A stretch of DNA of 64,000 bases, from the NCBI GenBank assembly GCA_030272155.1, contig CP126191.1, positions 1,696,501-1,760,500 of the forward strand, given 5' to 3'. Below the pieces are notes generated by a model. It was not told the origin of the DNA. It searched no databases and saw only the letters and a program-made list of their open reading frames with translations. Source of the DNA: Tetradesmus obliquus. Its lineage: Eukaryota; Chlorophyta; Chlorophyceae; Sphaeropleales; Scenedesmaceae. Position numbers and translations under genes: made by a program. Every line of letters starts with the position of its first letter. Positions within the stretch are counted from its first letter, which is position 1. This document shows, piece by piece, positions 47,101 through 59,400 of this stretch.

Positions 47101-49359
47101 CGCCCTGTGCATGGCAGCAAGCAGTTGCAGCAGGCAGCAGGCAGCAGTGTAGTTGCACAAATGCATGGCATTTAAATTGAAAAGAATGCACTGAGTCTGC
47201 GTGTTGCACAGTTGCGCAGCACAATGGTAGAGCAGGCGCCGCAGCAGACCTGTGCTGTCACCACAACACGCCAACAGTTGCTCGTGCCAGCATTACTAAC
47301 ACAGCCTGCTCAACATGTGCAGTTGTACGCAGGGACATATGCGCAGTGTGTGCTGCTCCCACCAAAACCCACCCCCAGTTTCCAGAATCCTCACCTGGCT
47401 GTGCCCCACATATGCCAGCTGCCTGGCCCCCGTGTGTTGCAGCGCGTAGTCAACCATTGCAGGCACGTCATTCAGGGCCATTTCATCCATCGAAAAGTAC
47501 CAGAACTCAGCCTGGTAGGGGAACAGGCCCTTGGTAGTGCGGCGGCTGTAGGTGTTGCCGCGTGTGTTGCCCATCCACACGTCATATCCTGCAGCAGGCA
47601 ATGATCATTTGATGCATCAAAGGCCACACCTCAGCACGACAACCTGAAAACCTCACTCTATGACACCTGTGTACACAGAACAGAAAATCTGGGGGGCCTA
47701 ATCTATCCACACGTCATATCCTGCAGGCAGCCAGGGCACAGCAGCTGAGTGTGTGGGCGGCTCTGCATGCATCTGCTTTCTACACTTGACAGCATTTTGG
47801 CAGGATTCATGCGCGCTGCACAGCTGACCTATTGCAACAGACTTGAAATTGGGCAGCAGCCAAGGTGACATCACCATAGTGAAGTCCATAGGTGGCAAGC
47901 AGTAGTTAGTGGCTGGTGTGCCAGCTGCTGCACCGGCAGTTGTTGTGGCAGCATACTGCATCCCCCACCTGCATCTGCCAGGATGTATGCCAGAGACTCA
48001 TTGGCTCCAAAAACAGTGAAGCAGTCACTGGCAAGTGTGACGCCATGCTGCAGGAACACCACTGGCTTCTTCACTCCTGGCTGGTTGTTCCTGTGCAGTG
48101 GCAGCAGCAGCAGCAGCAGCAGCAAGCAGCAGCACATGCACGTTACACAGCATGCTCCAGCAAATGTTGTACGCTATTCTTTCGAAACCAAACCAACCCA
48201 GGTGAGTTGGCCCTCTGGCAAATGACATCATCTCTAGTTGCTGCTGGCTGCTAGCTGACTGTAGCGGCCGCGCCGATCAAGTTCTTTGTCTGTCTGGACT
48301 GGGCTGCACCTAGGAAAACGCTACATAGGCCCATGCATGCCCTCAGCAGCCGCACCTGTCCTTGCCGTCTGGGATGCGGTGCAGCACCAGCTCATAGCCG
48401 TCTGTGGTGACAGCTGCATGCCGCTCCAGGGGATACCCCCGCGCTGCCACTTGGTCTGGGTCAAGAACAGCAGCAGTAGTGTCTCAGATAGCAGCAGCAC
48501 TACAAGTTTCGGCGGTAGACAGTAATGAAAGTGGCATGAGTGCATTGCTTGGTGATGGCTGCAATCATGAGCAACATGCTATGCTATGCCGCAGAGACGC
48601 GAGCAAATTCATCAGAAAGTAAGCCATTGTGTTCCTCACTGAGCAGCAGCACATCTAAAGCTGTAGCTTACATTGCTGTGCAAGCACAAGCTGTGGCAGT
48701 CAGGTGCCTCTCACCATAGATGCGGGACTTGTACTGCGGCAGTGTTGCCTCATACTGCGCATTGAGTGCCTCAGGATCATCTGCGGCTGACCTGCTTGCA
48801 GCTGAGCTGCTGTCTGGAAGCCCATCCATCGCTTGAACCTGCTGCTGCTGCTGCTGCTGCTGATCAGCGTCTGCCGTTGTGGTACCGAACCAACCTGGCG
48901 CAAACGAGAACAATCACAATGCAAAGTGAGACATGTCACGAAGAGATAAGTCAGAACACAGCAGCATAGCAGGCGGGGGGCACCTGTGCTGACTTGCATG
49001 GCCTGCGGCTGGTTGCTGCTTTCACAACACAAAGCTACTTTCAGTTGCCCCAGCAGCAGCAGGTACGCAGGGTACAGTCACAACCCTCAACAGCGCAACA
49101 GCGACTTGCTGGTCTGCTGCATGCGGTGATGTTCAGGACAAGACAAGCATTGCACTGCAATTTTTGAATCTTGGCAACCCCAGCCGGTTCTTTTCAACTC
49201 AACTCACGCAAGCTCACCCAGCTTGTCTTCTTGCTGCCCTGCCTGCCCAATCTTCAGCAGTGCATCGGGTGCATTTTTGAAAACCTGCTCCAGGTACGAC
49301 CTCAGGTCACCAGAGAGCCCCAGCTGCTGGTGCAGCACGCCACCTTCGGTGCTGCTGGC

Positions 49360-49426
<67 letters not shown>

Positions 49427-49770
49427 ACACTGGGGCTGTTGGGGCCATTGGTCTGGCTGTTAGTCGGGCGCACAGCGCTTGCAATGCCTGAAATACCGCC
49501 AGGTTGTTGACTGTTTGGGGTGTTTGCTGCTGTTTGACTCCCGAGATGGTAAGGGAGGCCTCTGGCTGTTGCTGTAGTAGCTGCTGCGGCCATAGCCTGA
49601 GTGTCTGGCAGCATGCGGCGTGCTGCCTGGACTGCAGAGCCGCCAACGGCTGCTGCCAGGTGCCCCTGGATGTCATATTCGGAAGAGCTCGCTGGTGCAA
49701 TGGCCGCAATGGCGGTTAGGTAGCAGACAAGGAGCGAAGCCACCTTGCAGCAGACCCGCTGCTGCCCCAT
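44172..49770 (-). CDS. Secreted acid lipase B (gastric/lysosomal acid lipase family)
   Basis: Tandem paralogue of lipase A with 13 exons at matching positions and phases, 627 codons: 49218-49770, 48715-48894, 48356-48455, 47969-48090, 47395-47588, 47024-47104, 46671-46733, 46285-46405, 45907-46001, 45321-45397, 44891-45006, 44618-44661, 44172-44309. ATG at 49770 opens a signal peptide (VASLLVCYLTAIAAIA). The long N-terminal region carries a serine run of about 20 encoded by an AGC repeat. Motifs: RGYPLERHAAVTTDGYEL, KKPVVFLQHG, GYDVWMGNTRGNTYSR, GHSQG with Ser382, acid Asp571 in GDMDVM, and His601 in YTHMDFVWD. All catalytic residues are present, so both copies should be active. It is expected to be secreted or vacuolar; the substrate cannot be told from sequence. 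Confidence 0.92.
45540..45605. repeat. CCAGCCAA-type microsatellite in a lipase B intron
   Basis: Imperfect GCCA/CCAGCCAA units between exons 45321-45397 and 45907-46001. The microsatellite is intronic and produces artefactual Trp/Gly/Leu ORFs on the minus strand. Confidence 0.95.
46407..46446. repeat. CAG triplet run next to lipase B exon 8
   Basis: On the coding strand a CTG run ends in the acceptor CAG of exon 46285-46405. Confidence 0.95.
46583..46682. repeat. Four-copy 25-bp array of a splice donor
   Basis: Units start at 46583, 46608, 46633 and 46658. On the minus strand each reads GAGATCAACCAG followed by GTGTGCAG, which is the end of exon 46671-46733 (…NEINQ) plus its donor. The copy nearest the exon is used; the others lie in the intron as exact pseudo-donors. 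Confidence 0.95.
47573..47726. repeat. Duplicated acceptor and exon start in lipase B (132-bp period)
   Basis: ATCCACACGTCATATCCTGC occurs at 47573 and again at 47705. On the minus strand it is the acceptor and first codons (GYDVW) of exon 47395-47588. The intronic copy is followed by an in-frame stop. Confidence 0.9.
49360..49426. repeat. CTG triplet run in coding sequence (poly-serine)
   Basis: Read as AGC on the minus strand, this run gives the serine tract in the N-terminal region of lipase B, before the catalytic domain. Confidence 0.95.
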
Positions 49771-50158
49771 GAGACTATGCGGTTACGGTGCTGTCTGTCA
49801 TGCGTAAAACTAACTTTAGATGCCAGAACAGCGACTAGAGGTCTCTGCACGAAGCGTTTCATCTTGCACCAACACGTGGAGGGCCAAGAACAGCCCACGC
49901 TCGCCAAGGTTGCAGCAGCACGCCTTGACTGACGCTGGGAGAGCTAGTCACTAAAACTACGTTAATTCAGTCGTCGTTGTTCTCAGCAGTGGTGTTACCC
50001 GCGCCAGTGAGCTTCACAGCGGATTAGGGCTTCCGTAAAGGTGCCTGATGGTATTCCGTGCTGCGTTCCTGCAATGCTGCGACCAGCTACTGCGTGAATC
50101 TTCCTGCCAAAGGTTGCTGGCGAAACTTTGCGATTGAGCAACGCCGCGGCTACTCAAG
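49771..50158. promoter_or_regulatory. Shared divergent promoter region, lipase B / F-box-like gene
   Basis: Only 388 bases separate the two start codons, which point away from each other. Both promoters and 5' UTRs must fit here. I see no clear TATA box. Confidence 0.55.
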
Positions 50159-51547
50159 ATGCAGACACGAACACGCTCCAAAGCAGCAGCACTGTCAGAC
50201 ACCAGCAGCACGCTGTCTCCCCTGCCTGAACCTGTGCAGATGTTGATCGTAGAGCATCTTCTGGCGTCGTATCCAGAGCCAGATGCAGCGGATTACATTC
50301 TGTACCCCTTCAAGTCCACACTGGGCTGGTTGCTGTCGCTGCGGCTGGTGAACAAGCAATGGTGAGCAGCGGCAACAGCAGCAGCAATGCTCCATTCTCC
50401 TAGCATGCAACAGCTGTGCTGGCAGTTGGCAGTGCTAACACAACAATCTCACTTGCAGCATACAGGAGCTTACACAGCAAACAGCACTTTCAGCAATCAC
50501 AGCAGCATGCCTGAGCATGCACAGCCACTCATTCACTCACCCCTGCTGTCTGCCATCGGCCTTAGCTTGCACTTTGGTGTTAAACCACCTTGCTGCTGCA
50601 CCATGCCAGGAGCCATACCATCCAGCAGCATGCAACAGTTGCAGCCCGATGCCGCCTGGAGGCCCTGCGCAACCTATCCCTGCTACACGTCTACGCGCAT
50701 TTCATCGTCACAGCGCGCACCTACAAGGTCAAGCGCCGCAACAGGAAAGTTCCCAGGAGGATCACCCTGAACTTCACAGACATTGACGGCTCCAGCTGTG
50801 AATTCACAGTGCCAAGGGCCCTCAGCAAGGCTGAGAGCAGCGGCGGCTTGCCCAGCCACACACTCATGCTGGTGACATGTTATAACGCAGTGACGCTGCC
50901 AGCGCTGCAGCAGCTGCTTGCTGACCTGGACTGCCTGGACCAGCAGCATGCAGCACCCATGGTGCTGAAGCTGCTCACAGCTCGAAGCTCCCCAGCAGCA
51001 GCAGCAGCAGCAGTAGCAGCAGCAGCAGCAGCGGCAGCATGTAGCCTGCATGCGTCCCAGCCACCCAGTAGCTCTGCTGATGGCAACAGCAGAGCAGATG
51101 CAGCTGTTGAATGCAGCCAGGCAGCGCCACTCGACCACTTGGTGCCTGGCAAGCCAGCAGCAGCAGCAGCCACGTCCCCACCCAGCACCCCTCCAACGCA
51201 CTCGCACACTAGTGTGGCCAATAGCGTGGAAGAGCTGATTGCAGCAGTAGGCCCGCTGCTGCGTCAGCGCCTGGTGCACCTGGTGATGGAGGGTGGTGCT
51301 GCCTCGCCTGCGCTGTACTTCATCCCCACCAAGAACGGCTTCCACAGGAGGCTGCCTGCAGCTGCAGGGCCACTCGGTGGTGGCGGCGAGGGTGCTGGCG
51401 CTGGCGGCGGTGTTGAGTGACTGGTATGGTTGCTGTGAGGGCCGCACCATGCTGCGGCCCGTGCCAGCGTTTTTTTTTCGGCGCATGCCAGCAGTGAGTG
51501 ACTTTGAACAGCTGCTGCAATCGCAGCTGCAGGCGGTGCAAGTGTAA
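50159..51547 (+). CDS. F-box-like protein, structure partly unresolved
   Basis: First exon 50159 to about 50361: after a basic, serine-rich start it encodes LPEPVQMLIVEHLLA and LSLRLVNKQW, which resemble an F-box (substrate adaptor of SCF ubiquitin ligases). After an intron a long exon (from about 50620) encodes RCRLEALRNLSLLHVY, a basic patch (TYKVKRRNRKVPRR) and a region I do not recognise, with an Ala run. The joining phase is not solved: the donor at 50362 leaves phase 2, the next frame needs 0 or 1. The main frame stops at 51420, but a neighbouring frame with convincing coding character (VLALAAVLSDWYG…) continues to TAA 51547, so a frameshift or tiny intron near 51368 is likely. Product function uncertain. 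Confidence 0.6.
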
Positions 51548-52680
51548 CACGTGTATGTGTTGGATGGTTGCTGCGGCAGCAGGAAGCTATTATGTTACTC
51601 GAGTGTCGGCTGCGTGGTTATCTCAGCAGTCACCACAGTGGTCACAAAAAAAGCAGCCGGGGCCAGCAGCAGATTGCTAACACGCAACTGCTGATTCGCA
51701 GAACTTAAGAGCGACATGTATCAATCAACTGTCACAACACGGTGTTGTGGCTGTTCCACATATAGCGTCCCGTGCGCCGTGGCATCTTGCAGCCAACCTG
51801 GCGCAACCTCTCAGCAATTTGCTGCATATGTGCGCTGAAAGACCTGGCATACCAACTGGAGCACAGCCACAGGCATGAAATAAGACGACAAAAACCACTT
51901 CTCATGTGGAAAACAGCAAGCCAGAAGGCGGGCCGCATTCAGACCTGGAAGGCTCGCCTGGGGGTTGAATACACAACAGAAGCTTGCAGAAGCCTGACAA
52001 AACTGCCACAACCACATGTAAGTCTCCTCAAACACTCTTGCACTGCAAACCCGCACCACCATCAAATTCAGAGTATTCTTGGCACCACAGATGTAACAGG
52101 TGGCAATGCCGCAAGCTTACAGCAGTTGCAGCTCAGCTGCGGCACATCAAATAGAGCACCAACGCACGCAACAGTCAGCATGGCATGTACTTGGGTCTGC
52201 GCACATATACACAGTGACAAAGCCATCAGCACTGCTTAGCACACTCCACAAACATAACATAACAAGGTAGCAGCATGCCTACAGGCGGCTGACCGCCTCA
52301 CGCATGTGCCCCCTTTCAATACCAGGCAGCATAAACTCACGCCTGCAGGCTGGGCTAGCCAAAGTTGAGCTGCCAAGCCAGGGGCCGGTCAAGCATGACC
52401 AATGCCCTGTAATACAAGGTAGACGAAGCTGAAAGTAGGAGCACGTCTCACCAAACCAAATGTTCATGACGCAGTACACATCTCGGCAATAGCCAATTGT
52501 CAGTGATCACTCCCTGATACTGTGTTTGGCAAAAGCCAGAACTGGTTTGCACTTGACTGTAGCAATGACAGCAACCAATGACAAGCTGCTTCCTGGCTGA
52601 GTTCCCGCACCACAAGGGTCATGTAATCTATGCTACAAAGCTACCTGCCCAAACATTGAGCGCTGCATCATCTGCCTGTC
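51548..52680. other. Intergenic region between convergent genes
   Basis: Holds the 3' ends of the F-box-like gene and the PHS1-like gene, which converge here. TTACA at 52117-52121 (TGTAA on the minus strand) is a candidate polyadenylation signal for the latter. No coding sequence is recognised. Confidence 0.5.
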
Positions 52681-55600
52681 CTACTTGCCAAGCGGCGGAA
52701 GCGCCGCCGCTGCTGCATTGCCAGCCGCCGCTGCCACAACCGCCGCCCCACCAGCACTCCTGCCCCCTCCGCTGCTGCTGCATGCTGCACCCACTGCTGC
52801 CTTGTGCTTAGTCTTCATGTGCCTCACTAGGCTGGCATAGCTGACGCCTGCTGCTGCGCCGCACACGCTGCAGATGCGCGCCTCTGGCTTTGCGCGTGGC
52901 AGGTCTGCCCTGCTGAGGCTGGCGGTGCCGTGCAGCTGCCTGTCTAATGCCAGCAGCTGCAGCATGAAGCCCGCGTTGGGGCAGGCCTCGGGGCGCACAG
53001 ACCTGCGGCACGACGGGCAGCATGTCGGCATGTTGCATGCAGAGCACGTTGACTATGCTGAGTGCCGTGAGCAGAAGTCGTGCCGTGCAATGCCATGCAT
53101 TGAATTCGTGTCAGCTGGGGTGTTGTTCTTTTCAGGGAGGATGCACAGCAAGAGGACTGGTGCTTGCAGATGGGCGTCAGGTGATTGCAGAGCGCATGCT
53201 CATTGCATTCCTTCACATCGTGCCGCACAGTAACCGGCAACACCAAGCCAGCCCTGGAGCTTGCGCACAATGTGCCGCACCTGATGTGTGCCAGTGCAGC
53301 CGCCAGCGTGTGCTGCCTGCTCAGCATGAGGTAGCCCAGCAGCAGCGCCACGCTGCGGCTCTTGCCCTCGTGGCAGTGCACCAGCACTGCGCCGCCGCCA
53401 CACAGCGCAGCGTCAATCCAGGCCTGCACCTGCACACACACATCGCACCACCACCGCAAAGGAGCAACAATCGGCAGAGAGGCAGGGCTGGTGTTGCAGG
53501 GCTGGTCGGTGAGGTCGTCAGCTGCATATTGCATGAGCGCATGTTGCGCATGGCAGCCAGTCCGCACACAAAGACGTTGCAGCGCATCATGTGCTTGAGC
53601 TTAAATAGACGCAGCGAAACACACTGCAATTGATCAGCGCACAGGAGCTTGAGCTGCAACCACAGCAACCGGCACACAACACTGAAACGAAGCAGCAGCA
53701 GCGAAGCATGCAGGCGCACCTGCATGAAGTGTGCTGCCACGTCCTCCTCCTCCTCATCGCGGATGGCCACCCTGTGCACCTGGAACAGTCCGGGCGCCGA
53801 CTCACACTGCAGCTCCTGTTTGAGCAGCATGCAGGCGCGCAACGCAAGACAGCCACAGCAGCAATACAAGGTGAGGGGTGGAAGCAGAAGTGGGTTGGCG
53901 TCACATGCGCAGCAACACGCAAGGCAGTTGGGCAGGGATGAAGCAGGTGCATAAGCCGTGCGCCTACCGGCCAGCAGAATGGGCCAGCCAGGCTGGCTAG
54001 TCCAGTCCATAGCGCCCATCAGCTGGCAGAGGAAGCCTGCGCAGGACGTACGAGAATGTGCAGCGGCCCCAAAGACCCGCAAGGTGATCCCGACTTGACC
54101 CACCTGTGCAGCGTTCACCACGTGCGTCACGCCCAGGTACTGCAGCAGGTGGTGGCTGTCCGCAGCCACGGCATTGCCCAGCCACAGCCCCGGCAGCACA
54201 CACGTGGGCGCCTGCACCATGGCCCCAGCCGCCAGCGCAGCCAGCCGCCGCAGCATGTGCTGCAGCCGCACCCCCAGCTCGTATGCATCCACGATGGGGT
54301 GGCTGCCGTCCAGGAAGCCAGTGGACAGCACCGCTGCCAGGTGGTGGCGCGTCTGCCAGGATGCAATGGCCTCCGCCAGCTCAGCACCTGGCAGCAAAAC
54401 ACGGACAGGACACAATGGTATAATGGCAGCTGGTGTAGGGGCATGGTGCTGCACCTTGCAGTAGCATTGTTCGGTAGTTGCGTCAAAGATGCGAGAACGG
54501 CAGGTTGCGCAACGTAACCAGCAGCGGTGAGCAAACCAAGAGCATGCAGGTGAGAGATACAACACTGTTCGGAGTGCATATGCGCTGGATGAGCACGCCC
54601 CCAGCACTGCATCACATGTGGCACCTGCAGACGCTGCAGCAAACTGGCTATCGTCCTCTGGGCGCTGCTCACCGCGCTCCCTGAAGACTGCCGTCCAGTG
54701 CGCCATGCGCTCCGCGAGCGCGCCGTCGTGGCGTGCCTCCTGCTTGATGCTGGCCAGCGTGGCGTCAAGCTGGATGGACGCCAGCACCTGGGGGTGCGTT
54801 GCAACACGACGAGCAGCAGCAGAAGCAGCAGCCGCAGCGGCAATGACAGCTGTGTGAGCTGCAGGCTGCTGCACGTGCTGGGTTCACTTGCTTGTCGAAG
54901 CTGTTGTGTAGAGACCGAGGAATAGGACGTAGCTGCAGTCTGCTTAGGTGAACAGCCAGCAGCGCTTGCTCTCACGCAGAGTGCAATAAGCAGCAGCAAT
55001 CCCAGCAGCACCAGGGCGAACTGCATTGTTTCTTGCTGCTGTTTCTTGCTGCTGTTTTGAGAAATAGTACTCGCCTGCAAACTTGAAGAGGAGCTGCGCA
55101 CAGGAGATCTGACAGCAGCAATGGCTGCGGCCGCTGCAGCCGTGGCAGTTGCGTGGTGCAGCGGGAAGCTGGCATGCCTTGACAGCAGCGGCCCTTGCTG
55201 CTGTTGCTGCTGCTGCTGCTGATGCTGCTGTGCATGACCCATGCTGCCATTGCTGCTGCGCTGTGGGCTGTAGGCAGCAGCAGGAGTGGAGGTGGCCGGT
55301 ACAATGCACGAGGCTGCACGGCGGCCGTCTGGTGCAGCGGCTGGCGTGTTCTCATCGATGGGTGTTGAAGGGAAGAGGTCATGGGTAGACAGCTGCAGCC
55401 ACAGCAGCCAAGCAATGCAAAACACAGCTTCAGAACCGGTTACATGCCAGAGCTCCGCAAAAGGGCATCAAGCAACTACACCACTGTTGGCAGCACACCA
55501 CATCGTCATGGGTACAGAGCTTGCACACACCTCATACAACACAGAGAAGCTGTAACGCTGCATGCCCTCGAGCATGTCGCACCTTGCTAGGCGTCGTGTT

Positions 55601-56376
55601 GCTGTCCTCATGTGCTCCCCAAGGCATGCGCCTTGCACAGGAAGGCTTGCCAGGCCCCACAGCTGTGCCATCTGCCCCAACAAAGCTGCCCCCGCCAAAC
55701 ACCCCAGCCAGCGCCTGCGTCTGTGCCTGCGTGGCTCGCGGGCTGAGTGCTGCCGCCACCGCTGTCGCCACGTCTGCGCCTGTCAGGCTGCTGCTGTTGC
55801 TGCTGCCAGCAGTGACTGGCACTAGCGGCGGAATGCAGGCTGTGCTGTGGGTGCATGCTGCTGCTGCTGCTGCTGGTGATGTTGCTGCATCAGTGCTGCT
55901 GCAGATGGCTGCCTTGATGGAGGCAAAGCCGAGGTGGCTGACAGCCCTGCAGAGAAGCAGCAAGAATGCCGACCATCAGCGGATGCAGAGCGAGATGCAG
56001 AGCAGCATAACACCATGCCATCAACTCAAAGCAATGTGCTGCAGCCACAGCCAGCAGAACTATAACACAGGCACCTATCCAACAGCACACAGCACACGTT
56101 TTGCATTGCAGCGCTGCAGTAACTACTGCCACCTTACCTCCTGGCTAGCGGCAGTGCCTTCCCAGCTGGGCTGCCCAGGTGCTTGAAGAACTTCAGGCCA
56201 CCGCCCTGGCCATGGTTGCTGCTGCTGCTGTTGTTGCCGCCGCATGGCACACCACCACGACTGCTGCCAGCAGGAGTGGAAGGACCATCGCCTGCTGCAT
56301 CGCTGCCAACAGGCACAGCAGCGCTGTCAACGGGGTCCCGTGGGGATGGCGAGTCTGTGCCAGGGGTGCTGCTGCG

Positions 56377-56412
<36 letters not shown>

Positions 56413-59400
56413 TGTTGAGCTACGGCCTGGGCTGCGCGGGATGGAGCAGCCTGCAGCCGAACCTGCTGCACCAGCAGTGATGTGTGCCGCTGATGGTGCA
56501 GATCCTTCTGCTGCACTAAACACAGGAGATGGGCTGCGGCTGCCGTTGTTGCTCCTGCTACTATGGTGGCCAGCTGCAGGAAGCGGCACGCCTGCAGCCG
56601 CCGCTGCAGCAGCTGCTGCAGCAGGACTGCCGCATGCAGGCTGACTTGCAGCGGTGCTGCTGCAGCTGTCCGTGCTGTCGGTGCTTGCAGTCACACCACC
56701 AGCGCCACCAGCGAACGCCGGAGCAGGCAGCGGCACAAACACCGCACCCTGCTGCTGCTGGGGATGAGCCGCATTGGGAGTGCCGCCGCCACTTCCAGGG
56801 CCACCCTGCAGGTACATGTTCCTCAGTGAAGGCCGCGGGGAGGGCCTCGGGCTGCGCAGCAAGCCGCCACCACCACCAGCAGCAGCAGCTAGGCCGCCGG
56901 GTGTGGGCGGGCCATTGCCGGCTGGGCTGGGCAGCAGTGCTGGGTTGAGGCGCACCACGTCAGCCACAAACTCTGCAATCCACTCCGCAATCTTGGTGGA
57001 GACCATCTCCAGCAAGCCCTGCAGGGCGGCCGAGCAGCAGCGGCGTATGACGTTCTGGTGTCAAGGAGGCCGGTGTTGCGTAAAAGCTCTCATCTGTTTT
57101 GGCAGTGCCCATGCAACGGCGTGTGCAGTCCACGTGCCCAACAGCAGCTGCCCTGTCGCATGTACGTGCAAGTACATGGTCATACCGCCCCCATGCGTCT
57201 AGCGCAACACAGCAGGATGCACACCAGCTGCAGCCGCCCTACCTTGATCTGCAGCACTCCAGTCAGGCACTTCCGCAGGCCCGCCTGAAACCTAGTGATG
57301 TCAGCATCACTAAATGCCAGCGTGCCGCCAGCAGCAGCGCCCTGCACCCCGCCCTGGCTGCCAAGGGCATCTGTGCCTCCTTCTGCTGCGCCGTCCATGG
57401 TCAGCCTGCTGCACTGGCCCCTGCTGCACTTGAGGTTTGCCAGCAGCTGCTGCAGCAGGGAGCGGCTGACATCCGGCACCGACAGCAGCAGCTGCGCCAG
57501 CCGCTCCACTGCTGCGTCTTCAGCAGAGGCTTTGAGAGCCGGCGGACGCCGCGCAACGCAGCTGTCTATGGCTACAGGTCTGCCCTCATGCCTTGTACCT
57601 GCAGCAAGCACAGCACGCAGCAGCAAGATAGCACGCCTATGGCCAACACGCCACAAGTAGCAGCCGCACCCGCTGCACATGCAGCTGCTCACTCCAGCTG
57701 CGTGATCACGCAAAAGGACAGCTGCATGGGCTTCTGACAGACCGCCACAGCTTGCATCGCCCTCAGCTGTCACCAAGCCATGTGCCTTTCTTGCACTGTT
57801 GACTGTTCCACTGGCATACGCAGCCCACCTGGTGCGCCGTGCAGCAGGTTGTTTGCGTTGCCCCTCCAGCCCAGGTCAGGGCAGGGCATGCGGTCCGCAT
57901 TGCCCAGCAGCATGTCCAGCAGGAACAGGCAGCCCACATCCTCCAGCAGCGGCTCAACAGCACAGCCCTGCAGCCACAGTGCCAGACACATAGAACTTGC
58001 AACACTATGACAACAACACATCCAACAGCCTGCAGAGTGCTTCATGGGCGAAATGCAAGCAAACCAGCCCGCACAGCATGTGCCTTCCACTTGAGCGTGG
58101 AATCCCTGCCAGCGGTTTATTCGCCAGAAAGGCAGCGTGATGCAACCTGCTACTTGTTGCTGGCAACTGCGGGCACGACTCACTGCTGTCCTGCACCCAC
58201 CTGTAGAGCCTGCGGGCTGTCGCTGAGCCTGTCTCCTTCCACGTACTCCATGAGCAGAAAGCATGGCAGGTGGTTCAGCTCACCCAGCAGCTCACTCGGA
58301 CCACTGCTGCTGCTGGTGACTGCTGCTGCTGGTTGCTGCCCTGCAGTGCCTGTAGCAGGCAGGCAGCCGCCGCAGCTGCTGCAGCGTGAGCTGCCACCAG
58401 TGCCACCCCCGCTCTGCGCTCCGCCGCCGCTGCCAGCAGCGCCAGCAGCAGCTGCTGCTGCTGCAGCATGGCTCAGCACATGCGCCTGCTTGCTGGCCGC
58501 TGCAGCGCCGCCCGCGCCTCCGTAGCTGCTGCTTGCGCTGCCGGGGCATGTGGCTGGTGTGGTGTTGGGTGACTTGCCGCAGCGGCAGCCTGCCAGGCGG
58601 TGCACCGCACGCAGCGCGGACGTCCATTCGTCTGCTGTTGAGCCAACCTGCACGCAGCACAACCCACTTTCTAGATGCTTATCCTACCATATATGAAACA
58701 GGTTCCCTGCTTGCTCTCGTGTGCTGTAAAAGTTGAGTGGAGCGGGCCTCGCCCCAGCAGCATGCGAACAGGACAGGTTCTCATGCATGCTAGTGCAAGC
58801 TGATGCAAGAGGACTGCAGTTTCAAAAAGCAACGCCTACTGTGCTATTACACGCACCTGGCGCACAATGCGGCAGTCTGGCGCCGCAATGCCCAGGTGCC
58901 GGGTGAGCTCGTTGGCAAACTGCTCCGCCTGCATTGCCAGCCTGTTAAAGCCAACCTTCAGCACTGCGATGCCCTCACGCGGAGGCCCAGCTTGCTGCTG
59001 CTGCTGTTGTGCTGATGACATTGTGTGTCCCTGAGCAGCACTTGCCACCTGCTGCTCTGCAGCCACCTGCACTCCTGCTGCTGTGGTGGCGCTGACTGAG
59101 CTAGCACTGACATGCGGCTGCTGCTGCTGCTGGAGGTAGTGCTGCTGCTGCTTGCGACTGAGCTTGAAGAAGAGGAAGAAGACGGCACCGCCTGTGTTGA
59201 CCTCCAGCATCTGCGGGCAAACACAGCAGCACGCAAAGTTGCAATCACTTTCCTGCAAGGCAATGGTCAGCGGCTGCAGCGCAGCGGCACTCAACTTCTG
59301 ATCTGCCAACAACCAGAAGTCGCACATGTGTAGCTTGCAGAATGGCAGTGAGAGTAGGCTGCAGCAGGCACGTGTGTGACTTGCAGGCAGCAAAACTCAC

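Noticed and set aside
53321-54874. 517-codon minus-strand ORF
   Set aside because: It reads through introns of the PHS1-like gene; only parts of it are exons, bordered by clear splice sites.
54127-55425. 432-codon minus-strand ORF
   Set aside because: Mixes an exon of the PHS1-like gene with introns and a wrong frame; the phase-closed exon chain explains the region better.
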